This document shows, piece by piece, positions 23,497-34,134 of a DNA stretch of 64,000 nucleotides. Source of the DNA: TMED88 sp964515335 (GTDB lineage Bacteria; Myxococcota_A; UBA9160; UBA4427); NCBI GenBank assembly GCA_964515335.1, contig CAZETS010000009.1:1-64000 (forward strand), in the 5' to 3' direction. Numbering within the stretch: the stretch's first letter is position 1; every line of letters begins with the position of its first letter. Below the pieces are notes generated by a model. The model was not told where the DNA came from and ran no database searches. It saw only the letters and a list, made by a program, of their open reading frames with translations. The position numbers were made by a program, and so were the translations under genes.

Positions 23497-25632
23497 TCAG
23501 TCAGTCGCGGGCGGGCGCGGACCCTCGGCCGGCGCGCCCTCCTGGCCGCCGCCCGGCCGCGCCGCGCGTCCGCGGCCGCGCGAGCCGCGGCGGCGGCCGG
23601 CCTTCGCCGGACGCTGCTTCTTGCGCGACTTGCGGGACTTGCGGGCCTTACGGGACTTGCGGGCCTTGCGGGCCTTCTTCGCTTTCTTCTTGCGCAGCGG
23701 CTCGAAGAAGCTGCCCGGCCGCTCGCCCGCCTGGCGGCACCAGTCACACACCTCGCACTCGGGGCCCGTATCGACACCGAAGTACTCGCGCAGCATCTGT
23801 GCGCGGCAACGCTCGGCCGTCGCGTACTCCTCCACGGCGTCGAGGCGCTCGGCGTCGAGCTTGCGCAGGCGCTGGAACTGCTCGGTCAGCCGCCGCGCCC
23901 GCTCGACGAGCTCGTCCGGCGCGATCAGCGGGCGGATGTACTTCTCCGACGTCTGCTCGACGAGGCCCGCGGACTCGAGGATCGCCACGACGGCCGCGGT
24001 CACGCGCTGGGCGAGCTGGGCCGAGGCGGCGAGGTCGACGATGTCGGGGAAGCGGCCCTCCTCGACGTAGGCGACCAGTGTCTTCACGAGCTGATACAGC
24101 TGGTTCGGCCGGATCCGGCTCTGCCCCAGCAGGAACTCGTGGATGTCGCGGTCCTCCATGTGGTGCAGCAGGATGCAGTGCGACGGTCGTCCGTCGCGCC
24201 CCGCACGCCCGGCCTCCTGAACGTACTGCTCGAGCGACGCGGGCGTTTGATAGTGGACCACGTAACGGATGTCGGGCTTGTCGATGCCGAGCCCGAAGGC
24301 GCTCGTCGCCACCATCACGAGACGGCGGCCACGCTTCATGAAGAGTTCCTGCTCTGCCTTGCGTTCGCTGCCCTTCATGCCGCCGTGGTAGCGGTGCGCG
24401 GGAATCCCCATCGCCTTGAGGGCGCCCTGTACGGCGTCGACCTCCTTGGTGGTCGAGCAGTAGACGATGCCCGGCCTCCGCAGACGCAAGATCAGCCGGG
24501 CGATCGCACGCAGCCGCGCCGTGCTGCCGCACTCGATGACCTCGAAGCAGAGGTTCGGGCGATGCGGCGAGGCCACGATGACGAGCGGGTCCTGCAGGTC
24601 GAGGATGCGGATCAGGTCTTCGCGCACCGACTCGGTGGCCGTGGCGGTCAGCGCGAGCACCGGCGGGCGGCCGTAGCGATCGAGCATCTCGCTCAGGCGG
24701 AGATACGCGGGACGGAAGTCGTGACCCCACTCGGATGCGCAGTGCGCCTCGTCGACGGCGAACAGCGAGATGCCGGTCTCGAGCAGCACCGGCCGCAGCT
24801 CCTCGCCGGCCAGGGTCTCGGGCGTCGTCATGACCAGCAGCGGACCGCCCTTGGCGATGCGCTCGAAGGCTTCGCGACGCGCCTTGCCACGAACCGTGCC
24901 GTCGATCCGCACCACGGGCACGCCGCGCTTCTCGAGGTTGCGCGTCTGGTCCTCGAGCAGCGCGAGCAGCGGCGACACGACGACCACGGGCTCGGGCAGC
25001 AGCAGCGACGGCACCTGGTAGCAGGCCGACTTCCCGTAGCCGGTGGGCAGCACGACGAGCGAGTCGAGGCGCGACAGGCTGTGCTGGATGGCGCGCTGCT
25101 GTTCGGGGTGGAGGCTCGTGATGCCCAGGCGCGAGGCGGCGGCGGCGATCTCCTCGGGCGAGAACGGGCAGCCCTCGACGCCCTCCACGCTGAGACCGTC
25201 GGCCGTGACCGCGTTGCCCTCGGGCTCGTGGATCGCGACCGCCTCGGCGTCGAGCTGGCGGGCCGCGGGCGCCGGGGTGCTCCGCGTCGTGCGGGTGCGG
25301 CGGCGGGTGCGGCCGCCGCGCCGCCGCCCGCTGCCCTTACGGCTCGGGCCGCCGGGTCCCGAGCGGTCGTGGCCCGACGTCGCGGCGCCGTCGGGCGATG
25401 CCTCGGAGGACTCCGCGGGGTCGCCCGCCTTCGCGGCGCCCGAGCGCCGGCGCCGGCCCTTCTTGCGGGCCGCCGACTGCTTGCGGGCGCCGGACTTCTT
25501 GCGACGGGCCGGCCGGCGCGCCTCGGGCTTCGGCGCGTCTTCCCCGCCGCCCTTGTCCGCGCCCGCGCCCGCGCCCGTCTCGCCGTTCGTAGTGGTCGTC
25601 AACGACTTCCCGACGTGCGGCCGGTGCCTCAT
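23497..25632 (-). CDS. RecQ-family DNA helicase with long basic tails
   Basis: Unwinds DNA 3'-5' in recombination and repair. In the 711-residue protein the helicase core starts near residue 155: Walker A LPTGYGKSACYQ (~195-206), DEAHCASEWGHDFRP and the motif VI region QEAGRAGRDGR, then the RecQ zinc-binding Cys set (C...CEVCDWC). The HRDC domain is absent. Residues 1-~125 and the last ~70 residues are Lys/Arg/Ala/Gly-rich low complexity, the tail with KARKSRK repeats resembling a histone-H1-like DNA-binding arm. The start is the longest in-frame one; shorter starts cannot be excluded for the tail-like N-terminus. Confidence 0.88.
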   Translation of the reverse strand: MRHRPHVGKSLTTTTNGETGAGAGADKGGGEDAPKPEARRPARRKKSGARKQSAARKKGRRRRSGAAKAGDPAESSEASPDGAATSGHDRSGPGGPSRKGSGRRRGGRTRRRTRTTRSTPAPAARQLDAEAVAIHEPEGNAVTADGLSVEGVEGCPFSPEEIAAAASRLGITSLHPEQQRAIQHSLSRLDSLVVLPTGYGKSACYQVPSLLLPEPVVVVSPLLALLEDQTRNLEKRGVPVVRIDGTVRGKARREAFERIAKGGPLLVMTTPETLAGEELRPVLLETGISLFAVDEAHCASEWGHDFRPAYLRLSEMLDRYGRPPVLALTATATESVREDLIRILDLQDPLVIVASPHRPNLCFEVIECGSTARLRAIARLILRLRRPGIVYCSTTKEVDAVQGALKAMGIPAHRYHGGMKGSERKAEQELFMKRGRRLVMVATSAFGLGIDKPDIRYVVHYQTPASLEQYVQEAGRAGRDGRPSHCILLHHMEDRDIHEFLLGQSRIRPNQLYQLVKTLVAYVEEGRFPDIVDLAASAQLAQRVTAAVVAILESAGLVEQTSEKYIRPLIAPDELVERARRLTEQFQRLRKLDAERLDAVEEYATAERCRAQMLREYFGVDTGPECEVCDWCRQAGERPGSFFEPLRKKKAKKARKARKSRKARKSRKSRKKQRPAKAGRRRGSRGRGRAARPGGGQEGAPAEGPRPPATD
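23626..23693 (-). repeat. Codon-level repeats in the RecQ C-terminal tail
   Basis: GCGGGCCTT, ACGGGACTT and GCGGGACTT alternate here on the plus strand and encode KARKSRKARKSRK-type repeats of the basic tail on the minus strand. They are probably slippage-prone and tolerated because they only change tail length. Confidence 0.6.
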
Positions 25633-26264
25633 GGGAGCAGCACCAGCAGGTCCAACGATCGACCCCGCTCGACACTCGAGCCGGGTCGGACTCTCACCAC
25701 CTTCGCGCGGTCCCGTCAGCCCGTTCGGCTCGCGGTTCCGCTCAGTGCGTTGCGCCGCGCTCGCGCGGTTCCCCCCGCAGGCCGCGACTTCGCGGATGGA
25801 CCCGAAGAGCAGTCAACGAGCTTCGGAATCCGGCCGTTCGTCCGCGTCCACACGCGCGCGTGGCCTACCAAACGTCGCGTACCGATCGCCCCAGGAGACG
25901 ACCCGGGCCGGCCCCTCCCGGATGAAGCTCCCGCTGGGAGCCCGACCGCAGCGGATCGGCCATCCCCACCGATCCGTGCCATCCCGGGAGTCCGAACCGG
26001 AGTCGCCAAGCACGCGAACCACCGATCCCCCGACGCGAAGAGATCATAACCACAATCGGCCGAACCGTGCACCCGCTCGAGCCCGATCTGCCCCACATCC
26101 TCCCAGGAACCGAAAAAACACCCACCAGCAGCGAACATAGACGACACCCGCCGACGCCCTCCGGGCGCCCACCGCGGGTCAGGACCGGTACGCGCGCTCA
26201 TCGACCCCCGTTACACGCCAAGCTAGACTGCGCCGCTTCGCGCCCCGACCTGGAGTCACGCCCA
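25633..26264. other. 632-bp gene-free, hairpin-rich region
   Basis: No convincing gene is seen: the open frames here have poor amino-acid composition and no ribosome site. The region holds strong adjacent hairpins: GCTCCC-GCT-GGGAGC (25927-25941) and an 8-bp stem CGGATCGG/CCGATCCG with a 9-nt loop (25952-25976). On the minus strand a TATGAT hexamer (complement of 26043-26048) could be a -10 box pointing toward recQ. It is either a long leader for recQ or a structured RNA; no known RNA family was recognised. Confidence 0.4.
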
Positions 26265-27386
26265 ATGCACAACGAGCTCTGCGATCGCCTCGGCATCGAG
26301 GTGCCGATCTTTGCCTTCACCCACTGCCGCGACGTCGTCGTGGAGGTCAGCAAGGCCGGCGGCCTCGGCGTGCTCGGCGCGGTGGGCTTCACGCCCGAGC
26401 AGCTCGAGACCGAGCTGCAGTGGATCGACGAGCGCATCGGCGGCAGGCCCTACGGCGTCGACACGGTCATCCCGGGCAAGTACGAGGGCATGGGCGAGCT
26501 CGATCCGCAGAAACTCGAGGAGCAGATCCGCGCCTCGATCCCGCAGGCGCACCGCGACTTCGCGGCCAAGATGCTCGACGACGCGGGCGTGCCCGAGCTG
26601 CCCGAAGGCGAGCAGTCCGACCGCCTGCTCGGCTGGACGATCGCAACCGCCCTGCCCCAGATCGAGTGCGCGCTGTCGCACGATGGCGTCAAGCTGATCG
26701 CCAACGCGCTCGGCACGCCGCCGCCCGACGTCATCCAGTCGATCCACGGCACGGGTCGTCTGGTCGCCGCGCTCTGCGGCAGCAGCTACCAGGCGCTGAA
26801 GCACAAGGAGGCCGGTGTCGACATCATCATCGCCCAGGGTCACGAGGGCGGCGGTCACACCGGCGAGGTCGGCAGCGTCGTGCTCTGGCCCGAGGTCATC
26901 CAGGCGGTGGCGCCGACGCCCGTGCTCGCGGCCGGCGGCATCGGAACGGGCGCGCAGGTAGCGGCCGCGATGGCGCTCGGCGCGGCCGGCGCATGGACTG
27001 GCTCGATCTGGCTGACCGTCAAGGAGGCGGCCGGGGCGATGGCCCAGAAAGAGTCGCTGCTCGCGGCCGGCAGCCGCGACACCGTGCGCTCGCGCTCGGT
27101 CACCGGCAAGCCGGCCCGCATGCTGCGCAACCGCTGGACCGAAGCCTGGGAGCAGGAGGACACGCCCGATCCGCTGCCGATGCCGCTGCAGGGCATGGTG
27201 ACCTTCGACATGGTGCGCCGCACCCACCAATACGCCGACAAGGCGCAGGAGGTGGCCTTCAACCCGGTGGGCCAGATCGTCGGGACGATGAACCAGATCC
27301 TGCCCGCCAAGGACCTCGTCGCCGAGCTGGTCGACGGCTACTACGACGCGGTCGACCGGTTGAACGCACTCTCTCCCCAGGACTGA
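26265..27386 (+). CDS. Nitronate monooxygenase family protein
   Basis: A 373-residue FMN enzyme of the 2-nitropropane dioxygenase/nitronate monooxygenase family. The glycine-rich AGGLGVLGAVGFTPEQL segment, the IIAQGHEGGGHTGEVG active-site stretch (~190-203, catalytic His) and PVLAAGGIGTGAQVAAAMALGA phosphate-binding segment are typical. In cells these enzymes oxidise nitronates or act on related substrates; homologues in this branch are often of unknown role. ATG at 26265 is chosen because the sequence before it is non-coding in appearance. Confidence 0.88.
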   Translation: MHNELCDRLGIEVPIFAFTHCRDVVVEVSKAGGLGVLGAVGFTPEQLETELQWIDERIGGRPYGVDTVIPGKYEGMGELDPQKLEEQIRASIPQAHRDFAAKMLDDAGVPELPEGEQSDRLLGWTIATALPQIECALSHDGVKLIANALGTPPPDVIQSIHGTGRLVAALCGSSYQALKHKEAGVDIIIAQGHEGGGHTGEVGSVVLWPEVIQAVAPTPVLAAGGIGTGAQVAAAMALGAAGAWTGSIWLTVKEAAGAMAQKESLLAAGSRDTVRSRSVTGKPARMLRNRWTEAWEQEDTPDPLPMPLQGMVTFDMVRRTHQYADKAQEVAFNPVGQIVGTMNQILPAKDLVAELVDGYYDAVDRLNALSPQD

Positions 27387-27414
27387 GCTCACCCGCACCG
27401 ACGAGCGCCTCGGC

Positions 27415-28581
27415 TCAGCTCGGACTGCGCTCGCGCTCGCCGAGACCCGCCAGCGTGGCGGCCCCGAGCAGCAGGCTCGCTGCGCTCATCGCAATCGCCT
27501 TGCCGGACCCGGACGGCACGATCGCGAACCCGACCGGCACGGCCACGAGCAGCGACGCCGCGGCGATGCGCGAGCGTGTCGGCGCCGAAGAATCGAGGGC
27601 AGCCGCGGCGATCACGGTGGCGAGCGGCCAGAGCATCACACCGTGGTGCGGCTGCGTGATCGGCGAGAGCAGCAGCGCCGCGACCAGCACCAGGCCGATG
27701 CCCACAAGCGTGCGCGAGGAGCTCACCGCCGAGCCTTCCGGCACCGGGAAGCGCGCCAGCCAGGCGACGACCGACGCCGCGAACGCGAGGGCGAGCAGGC
27801 GGGCTCCCCACAAGGCCGCCCGCGAGGGGTCTTCCGCCGCACCGAGCAACGCGCCGAGGGCCCGCAGCAGCGAGACGTTGTAGGCCGTCACACGCCCCTC
27901 GCCCACGCCGGACCCCGAACCGAGCAGCCGCTCGATCCAGCGCCCCGTCAGCTCGAAGGCCTCGAGCGGACCGAACCAGAGAGCCGGCACCACGACGAAC
28001 AGTGCGCCGAGCCAGGCCACGCTCCACGCCAGCGCCCGCCAGCTGCGCATCCAGGCCAGCAGCGCCACCAGCGGCGCGCTGTAGAGCTTGAGGGCGACGC
28101 TGACGGCGAGCAGCGCGCCGCCCGCGACGGCCCGCCCACGCGAGACCCGCTCGAAGCCCCACAAAGCCGCCGCCAGGAAGACCGTGTTGGAGTTGACGGC
28201 GCGGAAGTCCCAGCGCACGCAGTAGACGATCGCCAGCGCACCCAGCAGCGGGGCCGCGTAGCGGCTGCGCCCGGCGGGCGTCGGCGCGAGACGCGCCAGC
28301 GCCTGCACGCACGCCAGGGCCGCCGCGAGCATCAGAGCCATCCAGACCAGACTCGAGGCGTTCGTGCCGAGCCCGCCGAGCGCGAGCTTGAAGACGACGG
28401 CGGGCAGCGGGTAGACGAAATCCGGGTGGTAGTCGCCCGTGTCGACGAGCTCGCGGCTGAGCGAGAGCGTGATCGTGTGATCCTGCTCGGCGCGCAGTCG
28501 GCCGTCGTCGCCGGTGAGCCCCTGCCAGCCGAAGAGGGCCAGCAGGGACACGAACGTCGCGAGTGCCAGCCGGTCGCGCAT
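27415..28581 (-). CDS. Glycosyltransferase 87 family (DUF2029) membrane protein
   Basis: A 388-residue inner-membrane protein with about ten hydrophobic helices. The early acidic loop SRELVDTGDYHPDFVYPLP, the NSNTVFLAAALWGFER segment and the LLAVSVALKLYSAPLVALL helix match GT87-type polyprenyl-phosphate mannosyltransferases, GT-C enzymes that build cell-envelope glycans. ATG at 28581 begins three bases inside the stop of the upstream LLM gene region (2-bp spacing), so they are coupled. A TTG two codons upstream is possible. The acceptor is unknown. Confidence 0.75.
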   Translation of the reverse strand: MRDRLALATFVSLLALFGWQGLTGDDGRLRAEQDHTITLSLSRELVDTGDYHPDFVYPLPAVVFKLALGGLGTNASSLVWMALMLAAALACVQALARLAPTPAGRSRYAAPLLGALAIVYCVRWDFRAVNSNTVFLAAALWGFERVSRGRAVAGGALLAVSVALKLYSAPLVALLAWMRSWRALAWSVAWLGALFVVVPALWFGPLEAFELTGRWIERLLGSGSGVGEGRVTAYNVSLLRALGALLGAAEDPSRAALWGARLLALAFAASVVAWLARFPVPEGSAVSSSRTLVGIGLVLVAALLLSPITQPHHGVMLWPLATVIAAAALDSSAPTRSRIAAASLLVAVPVGFAIVPSGSGKAIAMSAASLLLGAATLAGLGERERSPS

Positions 28582-28583
28582 CC

Positions 28584-29447
28584 TCAAGGCGCGATGAACT
28601 GCTCGGCGAAGTGCTCCATCGCGTCGAGCTTGGCCTCGCGCGGCGCGAAGGACGGGTCCCCGACCGGCCAGGCCATCGCGACCGCTCCGTCGATCCCCCA
28701 GTCCTCGAGCCGTGCGTAGACGTCGCGGGAGGGCAGCGTCTCCGGCATCACGAAGCGGCGGAACGGCAGGTCGCCCTCACCGAAGCGATCGACGTGCTTG
28801 CGCCGCTCGATCTCGAGCCGACCGAGCAGCGTCTCGATCTCGCCCATCGGGTAGCTCATGCCCGCCCAGCCATCGTGGCGCGCGGCCCGGGCCAGAGCCC
28901 TCTCGGACCTGCCCCCGATCCACACCGGCACGCGCCGCTCGGGAACGGGATGCTGACCGACCGGCCCGAAGTCGAAGTGCCGGCCGTGGCACTCGGCCTC
29001 TCCGCGGGTCCACAGGTCGCGCATGATGTCGAGCATCTCGTCCATGCGGCGACCACGGGTGCTCGGGTCGTGGCCGAGCAGCGCGATCTCCTCGAAGCAC
29101 CAACCGGCCCCGACGCCGAATCCGAAGCGGTGCTCGGACAGCGTCGCCAGCGTGGCCGCCTGCTTGGCCGCGCTGAAGGGATCACGCATGGTGAGTACGT
29201 AGACGTAGGTCATCAGCTCGATGGTCGACGTCGCCGCCGCCATCGCGGCGAGAGTGATCATCAGGTCGGGGCAGCTCGTGTGGGGCTCGATGATGCGGCG
29301 GCCCGAGGGGTGGACGGAGCCGTAACCCTCGGGAATCGCGACGTGGTCGGGCACCGCGATGCCCTGGAAGCCCAGGCGCTCGGCCGCCCGCGCCACCTCG
29401 GCCGCCTGCTCGATGCCCTCGTGGAACCATGCGAGCCAGTACTGCAA
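28584..29447 (-). CDS. LLM-class F420-dependent oxidoreductase (second copy)
   Basis: A 287-residue luciferase-like TIM barrel. GFQGIAVPDHVAIP near the N-terminus, then HRFGFGVGAGWCFEEIALLG and PVWIGGRSERALARAARHDGW are the signature blocks of the F420-dependent LLM branch. It is only distantly similar to the one at 8178. The start is TTG at 29447, preceded by a GAGGGGCAGG site. It lies 51 bp after ettA and 2 bp before the GT87 gene. The substrate is unknown. Confidence 0.85.
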   Translation of the reverse strand: MQYWLAWFHEGIEQAAEVARAAERLGFQGIAVPDHVAIPEGYGSVHPSGRRIIEPHTSCPDLMITLAAMAAATSTIELMTYVYVLTMRDPFSAAKQAATLATLSEHRFGFGVGAGWCFEEIALLGHDPSTRGRRMDEMLDIMRDLWTRGEAECHGRHFDFGPVGQHPVPERRVPVWIGGRSERALARAARHDGWAGMSYPMGEIETLLGRLEIERRKHVDRFGEGDLPFRRFVMPETLPSRDVYARLEDWGIDGAVAMAWPVGDPSFAPREAKLDAMEHFAEQFIAP

Positions 29448-29498
29448 CGAATCCTGCCCCTCTCCGGGGTGAACCGAGCCGAGCGGAAAGACGCGCCC

Positions 29499-31175
<1,677 letters not shown>

Positions 31176-31212
31176 GAACGTCGCTCCCTGGTCTCTTTCC
31201 GCCGGCTCCGCC

Positions 31213-31276
31213 GCCGACTCTGCTGCCGACTCTGCTGAACTGCGGACTCTTGCGGACTCTTGCGGACTCTTGCGGA
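31213..31276. repeat. Short tandem repeats upstream of ettA
   Basis: Two copies of a 12-bp unit GCCGACTCTGCT (31213-31236) are followed by 3.6 copies of a 10-bp unit TGCGGACTCT (31241-31276). They lie in the 258-bp divergent space between ettA and the TIGR03790-type gene, close to where an ettA leader would be. Nothing else was recognised in that space. Confidence 0.8.
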
Positions 31277-31433
31277 GGATGGCGCCGCCGCTGCGCGGGA
31301 CGGCGTCGCGCAGGCGACGGGGCGCCGCGCGGCGGGCTCACCCCCTGCCCCGCCCACCGGGGCGGAGTGTACCTGCGCGGCACCGGATCGCGAGCGGACC
31401 GCCGCGTGATAGACTCGCGCGCGCCCTGGATCC

Positions 31434-32966
31434 GTGACGACCGGAAGCCCCTTGTCAACGCGCACGCTCGCCTCGCTGCTGCTTTCGCTCGCCGCGCTCG
31501 TGCTCTCCTGCTCGCACGGCGAGCACGACCACGTCGCGGTCGTCGTCAACGACCAGAGCCCGGTGTCGGTCGCGATCGGCGAGCGGTACGTCGAGCTCCG
31601 CGACCTCCCGCGCCGCAACCTGGTGCGACTCTCGATCCCCGTCGATGATCCGAAGCTCGGCGACGCCCGCCACGAGACGATCACCCGCGAGGCGTTCGAC
31701 GAGCGGATCCGCGCGCCCCTCGAGACCTGGCTCGCCGAGAACGGCGAGGACGTGCACGTCCTCGTCACCACCAAGGGCATCCCGCTGCGCGTCTCGGGCC
31801 CGGAGGTCGCGGCGGCCGACCTCCTGCGCGCGTCGTCGGTGGCCTCGGTCGACGCCGAGCTGGCCGTGCTCGGCTCGCCACTGGTCGGCAGCGCCGGCAT
31901 TGCCGGCAGCACGAACCCCTGGCTCGGTGACCCGCGCCGCTTCGAGCAGTTTCGCCGGGAGGAGCCGGCGGCGGCGCTCCGCTACCTCGTCGCCCGGCTC
32001 ACCGGCTACGCGGACGTCGAGCCCGGCGACGGCGTGCCCGCGGACGTCGCGCGCCTGATCGACGCCGCCCGGGCGCCGGTCGACGCGCAGGCGCTCTGGC
32101 TCGTCGACCTCGACCCGAGCCTGCCCGCCGCGATGGATGCCGCCAACGAGCTGCTGCTCGCACCCGCCGCCCAGGCCCTGTCCGCGCTCGGCTTGCGGCT
32201 GGTCGAGGACACCGGTCCGGAGTTCGTCGCCGACGTCTCCCCGATCCAGGGCTATGCGTCATGGGGCAGCAACGACGGTCACGAGGCGGCCCCGCGCACC
32301 TACGGCGAGATCGACGGCCGGCTCTATCCGGGCCGCTTCACGGGCCGCGCCCTCGCCGTCGACCTGGTGAGCACGAACGCCCGCACCTTCAGCCGCGGCG
32401 CCGAGTACGGGCAGTCGCTGATCGCCGACCTGGTGGCGGCGGGTGTCGCGGGCGTGGCCGGGCACGTCGCCGAGCCGACGCTGCCCGCCGTGGTGCGCCC
32501 CCACCTCATGCTGCGACACTACGCGCGCGGCGAGCCCGCCATCGAGGCCTACTACCGCGCCCTCCCGCACCTCGGCTGGATGAACGTATACGTCGGCGAC
32601 CCGCTGATGCGGCTCGAGCTCGAGACTCCGCGGACCGTCCCCATGGACGGCGACGGCGACGGCATCCTCGACTCGCGCGACAACTGCCGAGAGATCCCGA
32701 ACCCGCGTCAGCGCGACACCGACGGCGACGGCTTCGGCAATCTCTGCGACGCGGACGTGAACGGCGACGGCCGCGTCACCACCTCGTGGGGCGAGAGCTT
32801 CCCGCGCAGTCTTCGGGGCGACGTCGAGGCGATCGCCCTGACCGTGCAACGCGGCGAGTACGACCCCGACCACGACCTCGACGGCAATCACGAGGTCGAC
32901 GAACGCGACGTCTCCATCGCGCAGATCTACCTCTTCGCCCCGCCCGGCCCCGGGGCCTCGCCCTGA
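31434..32966 (+). CDS. TIGR03790-type exported protein with calcium-repeat tail
   Basis: A 510-residue lipoprotein-like exported protein. After a signal ending LVLSCS it has VVVNDQSPVSVAIGERYVELRDLPRRN, the start block of the uncharacterised TIGR03790 family, which continues through LVTTKGIPLRV and the Asp-rich middle to ~residue 400. Residues ~404-448 are thrombospondin-3-like calcium repeats (DGDGDGILDSRDNC, DTDGDGFGNLCD, VNGDGRV), and the end resembles a dockerin-type duplicated loop (DHDLDGNHEVDERDV). GTG at 31434 or TTG at 31452 could be the start. The function is unknown; surface localisation is likely. Confidence 0.78.
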   Translation: MTTGSPLSTRTLASLLLSLAALVLSCSHGEHDHVAVVVNDQSPVSVAIGERYVELRDLPRRNLVRLSIPVDDPKLGDARHETITREAFDERIRAPLETWLAENGEDVHVLVTTKGIPLRVSGPEVAAADLLRASSVASVDAELAVLGSPLVGSAGIAGSTNPWLGDPRRFEQFRREEPAAALRYLVARLTGYADVEPGDGVPADVARLIDAARAPVDAQALWLVDLDPSLPAAMDAANELLLAPAAQALSALGLRLVEDTGPEFVADVSPIQGYASWGSNDGHEAAPRTYGEIDGRLYPGRFTGRALAVDLVSTNARTFSRGAEYGQSLIADLVAAGVAGVAGHVAEPTLPAVVRPHLMLRHYARGEPAIEAYYRALPHLGWMNVYVGDPLMRLELETPRTVPMDGDGDGILDSRDNCREIPNPRQRDTDGDGFGNLCDADVNGDGRVTTSWGESFPRSLRGDVEAIALTVQRGEYDPDHDLDGNHEVDERDVSIAQIYLFAPPGPGASP

Positions 32967-33041
32967 GCCGAGAGCCAGCGCCCCAGCCAGCGCGCACGGT
33001 CGCTGACACGCGCCGCGGCCGCCCCCCGCTCCCTTCCCGGG

Positions 33042-33695
33042 CTACGACTCGAAGAGCCGGGGCTGATGGGCGACGAACCCCCGCTTCGCGCTCTCCGGCA
33101 CGTCCTCCGGCATAGTGGCGAGGTCCCGCGCCAGCGAATCGGCGGCTTCGAGCAGATCGTCCGCGCCGAGCACCCGGTTCACCAGCCCGATCCGCAGCGC
33201 CTCCTCGGCCTCCAGCGTGCGTCCGGTCAGGCACATCTCGCGCGCCGCACCGGCTCCGACGACCGCGCGCATCAACTCGTAGGCGGCCGCCGCACCGAAG
33301 CGCACCTGCGGCTGGCCGAAGACCGCCGAAGACGCTGCCAGGCGGAAGTCGCACATCGCGGCCAGATCGCAGCCTCCGCCGAGGGCGGGCCCGTTCACGG
33401 CCGCGATCAGGGGCTTGGGGAACGTGAAGACCCGGCGGTGGTACTCGGTCGCGTCGGCGAAGACCTCGGCCATGCCGCCGCCCGCGAACTCCGAGCGGTC
33501 GAAGCCCGCGCAGAAGACCGGACCCGCTCCGGTGAGAACCACCGCCCTCGCGTCGCCGTTCTTCGAGAGATCGTCGAGGCGCTCGACGATCTCGTCACGC
33601 AGCGCGCGCGACAGGGCGTTGCGCTTCTCCGGTCGATTCAGTGTCAGGACGGCGGCGCCATCGGCCACCTCGAGTGTCGTCAGAGAGTCGCTCAC
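33042..33695 (-). CDS. Enoyl-CoA hydratase/isomerase family protein
   Basis: A crotonase-fold protein of 217 residues, shorter than the usual 250-260. VLTLNRPEKRNALS, the oxyanion-hole GAGPVFCAGFDRSEF and NGPALGGGCDLAAMCDFRLA are present; the Glu at the first catalytic position is not clearly kept, so hydratase activity is uncertain. GTG at 33695 is preferred because AGGAG sits 8 bp upstream, whereas an ATG at 33731 has no ribosome site. It is convergent with the TIGR03790-type gene and divergent from tetR. Confidence 0.85.
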   Translation of the reverse strand: MSDSLTTLEVADGAAVLTLNRPEKRNALSRALRDEIVERLDDLSKNGDARAVVLTGAGPVFCAGFDRSEFAGGGMAEVFADATEYHRRVFTFPKPLIAAVNGPALGGGCDLAAMCDFRLAASSAVFGQPQVRFGAAAAYELMRAVVGAGAAREMCLTGRTLEAEEALRIGLVNRVLGADDLLEAADSLARDLATMPEDVPESAKRGFVAHQPRLFES

Positions 33696-33768
33696 GCTTC
33701 GATCTCCTGGTTTCGGTTCGGTAGGCGCCATCAGGGCCCGTTCGTCTTCCCGCCGCTCGGCGAGACGC

Positions 33769-34096
33769 TCAGCGCTGCCGGCACTGCAGCATCGCAGAGC
33801 CGGGCCGGCCTTCACCCACCACCTCGCACAGCCAGAGGCCACGCACCTCGGAGCTCTCGCCCAGCAGTGAGCCGCCACCGGGTCGCAGTGTCGCCGATCT
33901 CCTGGACGTCGGCCGACCTCGGCCCGGTCTCCTCGCAGCAGCCCCACTCGAGCCTGCCGCCGTGGGTGCGCCCGGTGTCGCGCACGCAGGCGGAGCTGCC
34001 CTGATCGCGCGGCAGGGGATGCACGACGTGCTCATCGGTGCCCTGGACGCTCTCGAGCGGGCCGAAGAACAGCGGCGGGCGCCCGCGCTCGGCCAC
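33769..34096 (-). pseudogene. Probable small gene with a +1 frameshift
   Basis: A GTG at 34096, preceded by CGAGGAAC, opens a minus-strand frame with near-complete G/C third positions (FFGPLESVQGTDEHVVHPLP ... RSADVQEIGDTATRW). Third-position bias then collapses, and the +1 frame takes over with the same bias (GSLLGESSEVRGLWLCEV ... SAMLQCRQR) to a stop at 33769. The joint lies at about 33875-33890. Joined, it would be ~109 residues, Cys-rich and of no family I recognise. A sequencing indel, a real broken gene or programmed frameshifting are all possible. Confidence 0.4.
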
Positions 34097-34134
34097 GCGA
34101 GTTCCTCGGGATGATCCCTTCCCCGGTTTTGCTA

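Noticed and set aside
25716..26201. 161-codon minus-strand open frame in the gene-free region
   Set aside because: Composition is Gly/Arg/Ser-rich, there is no ribosome site, and the region forms hairpins; it looks like chance openness in GC-rich DNA.
25633..26264. RNase P RNA or tmRNA in the gene-free region
   Set aside because: The conserved sequence blocks of both RNAs are absent on both strands.
33042..33731. Enoyl-CoA hydratase starting at ATG 33731
   Set aside because: No ribosome site there; GTG at 33695 has AGGAG at proper spacing.
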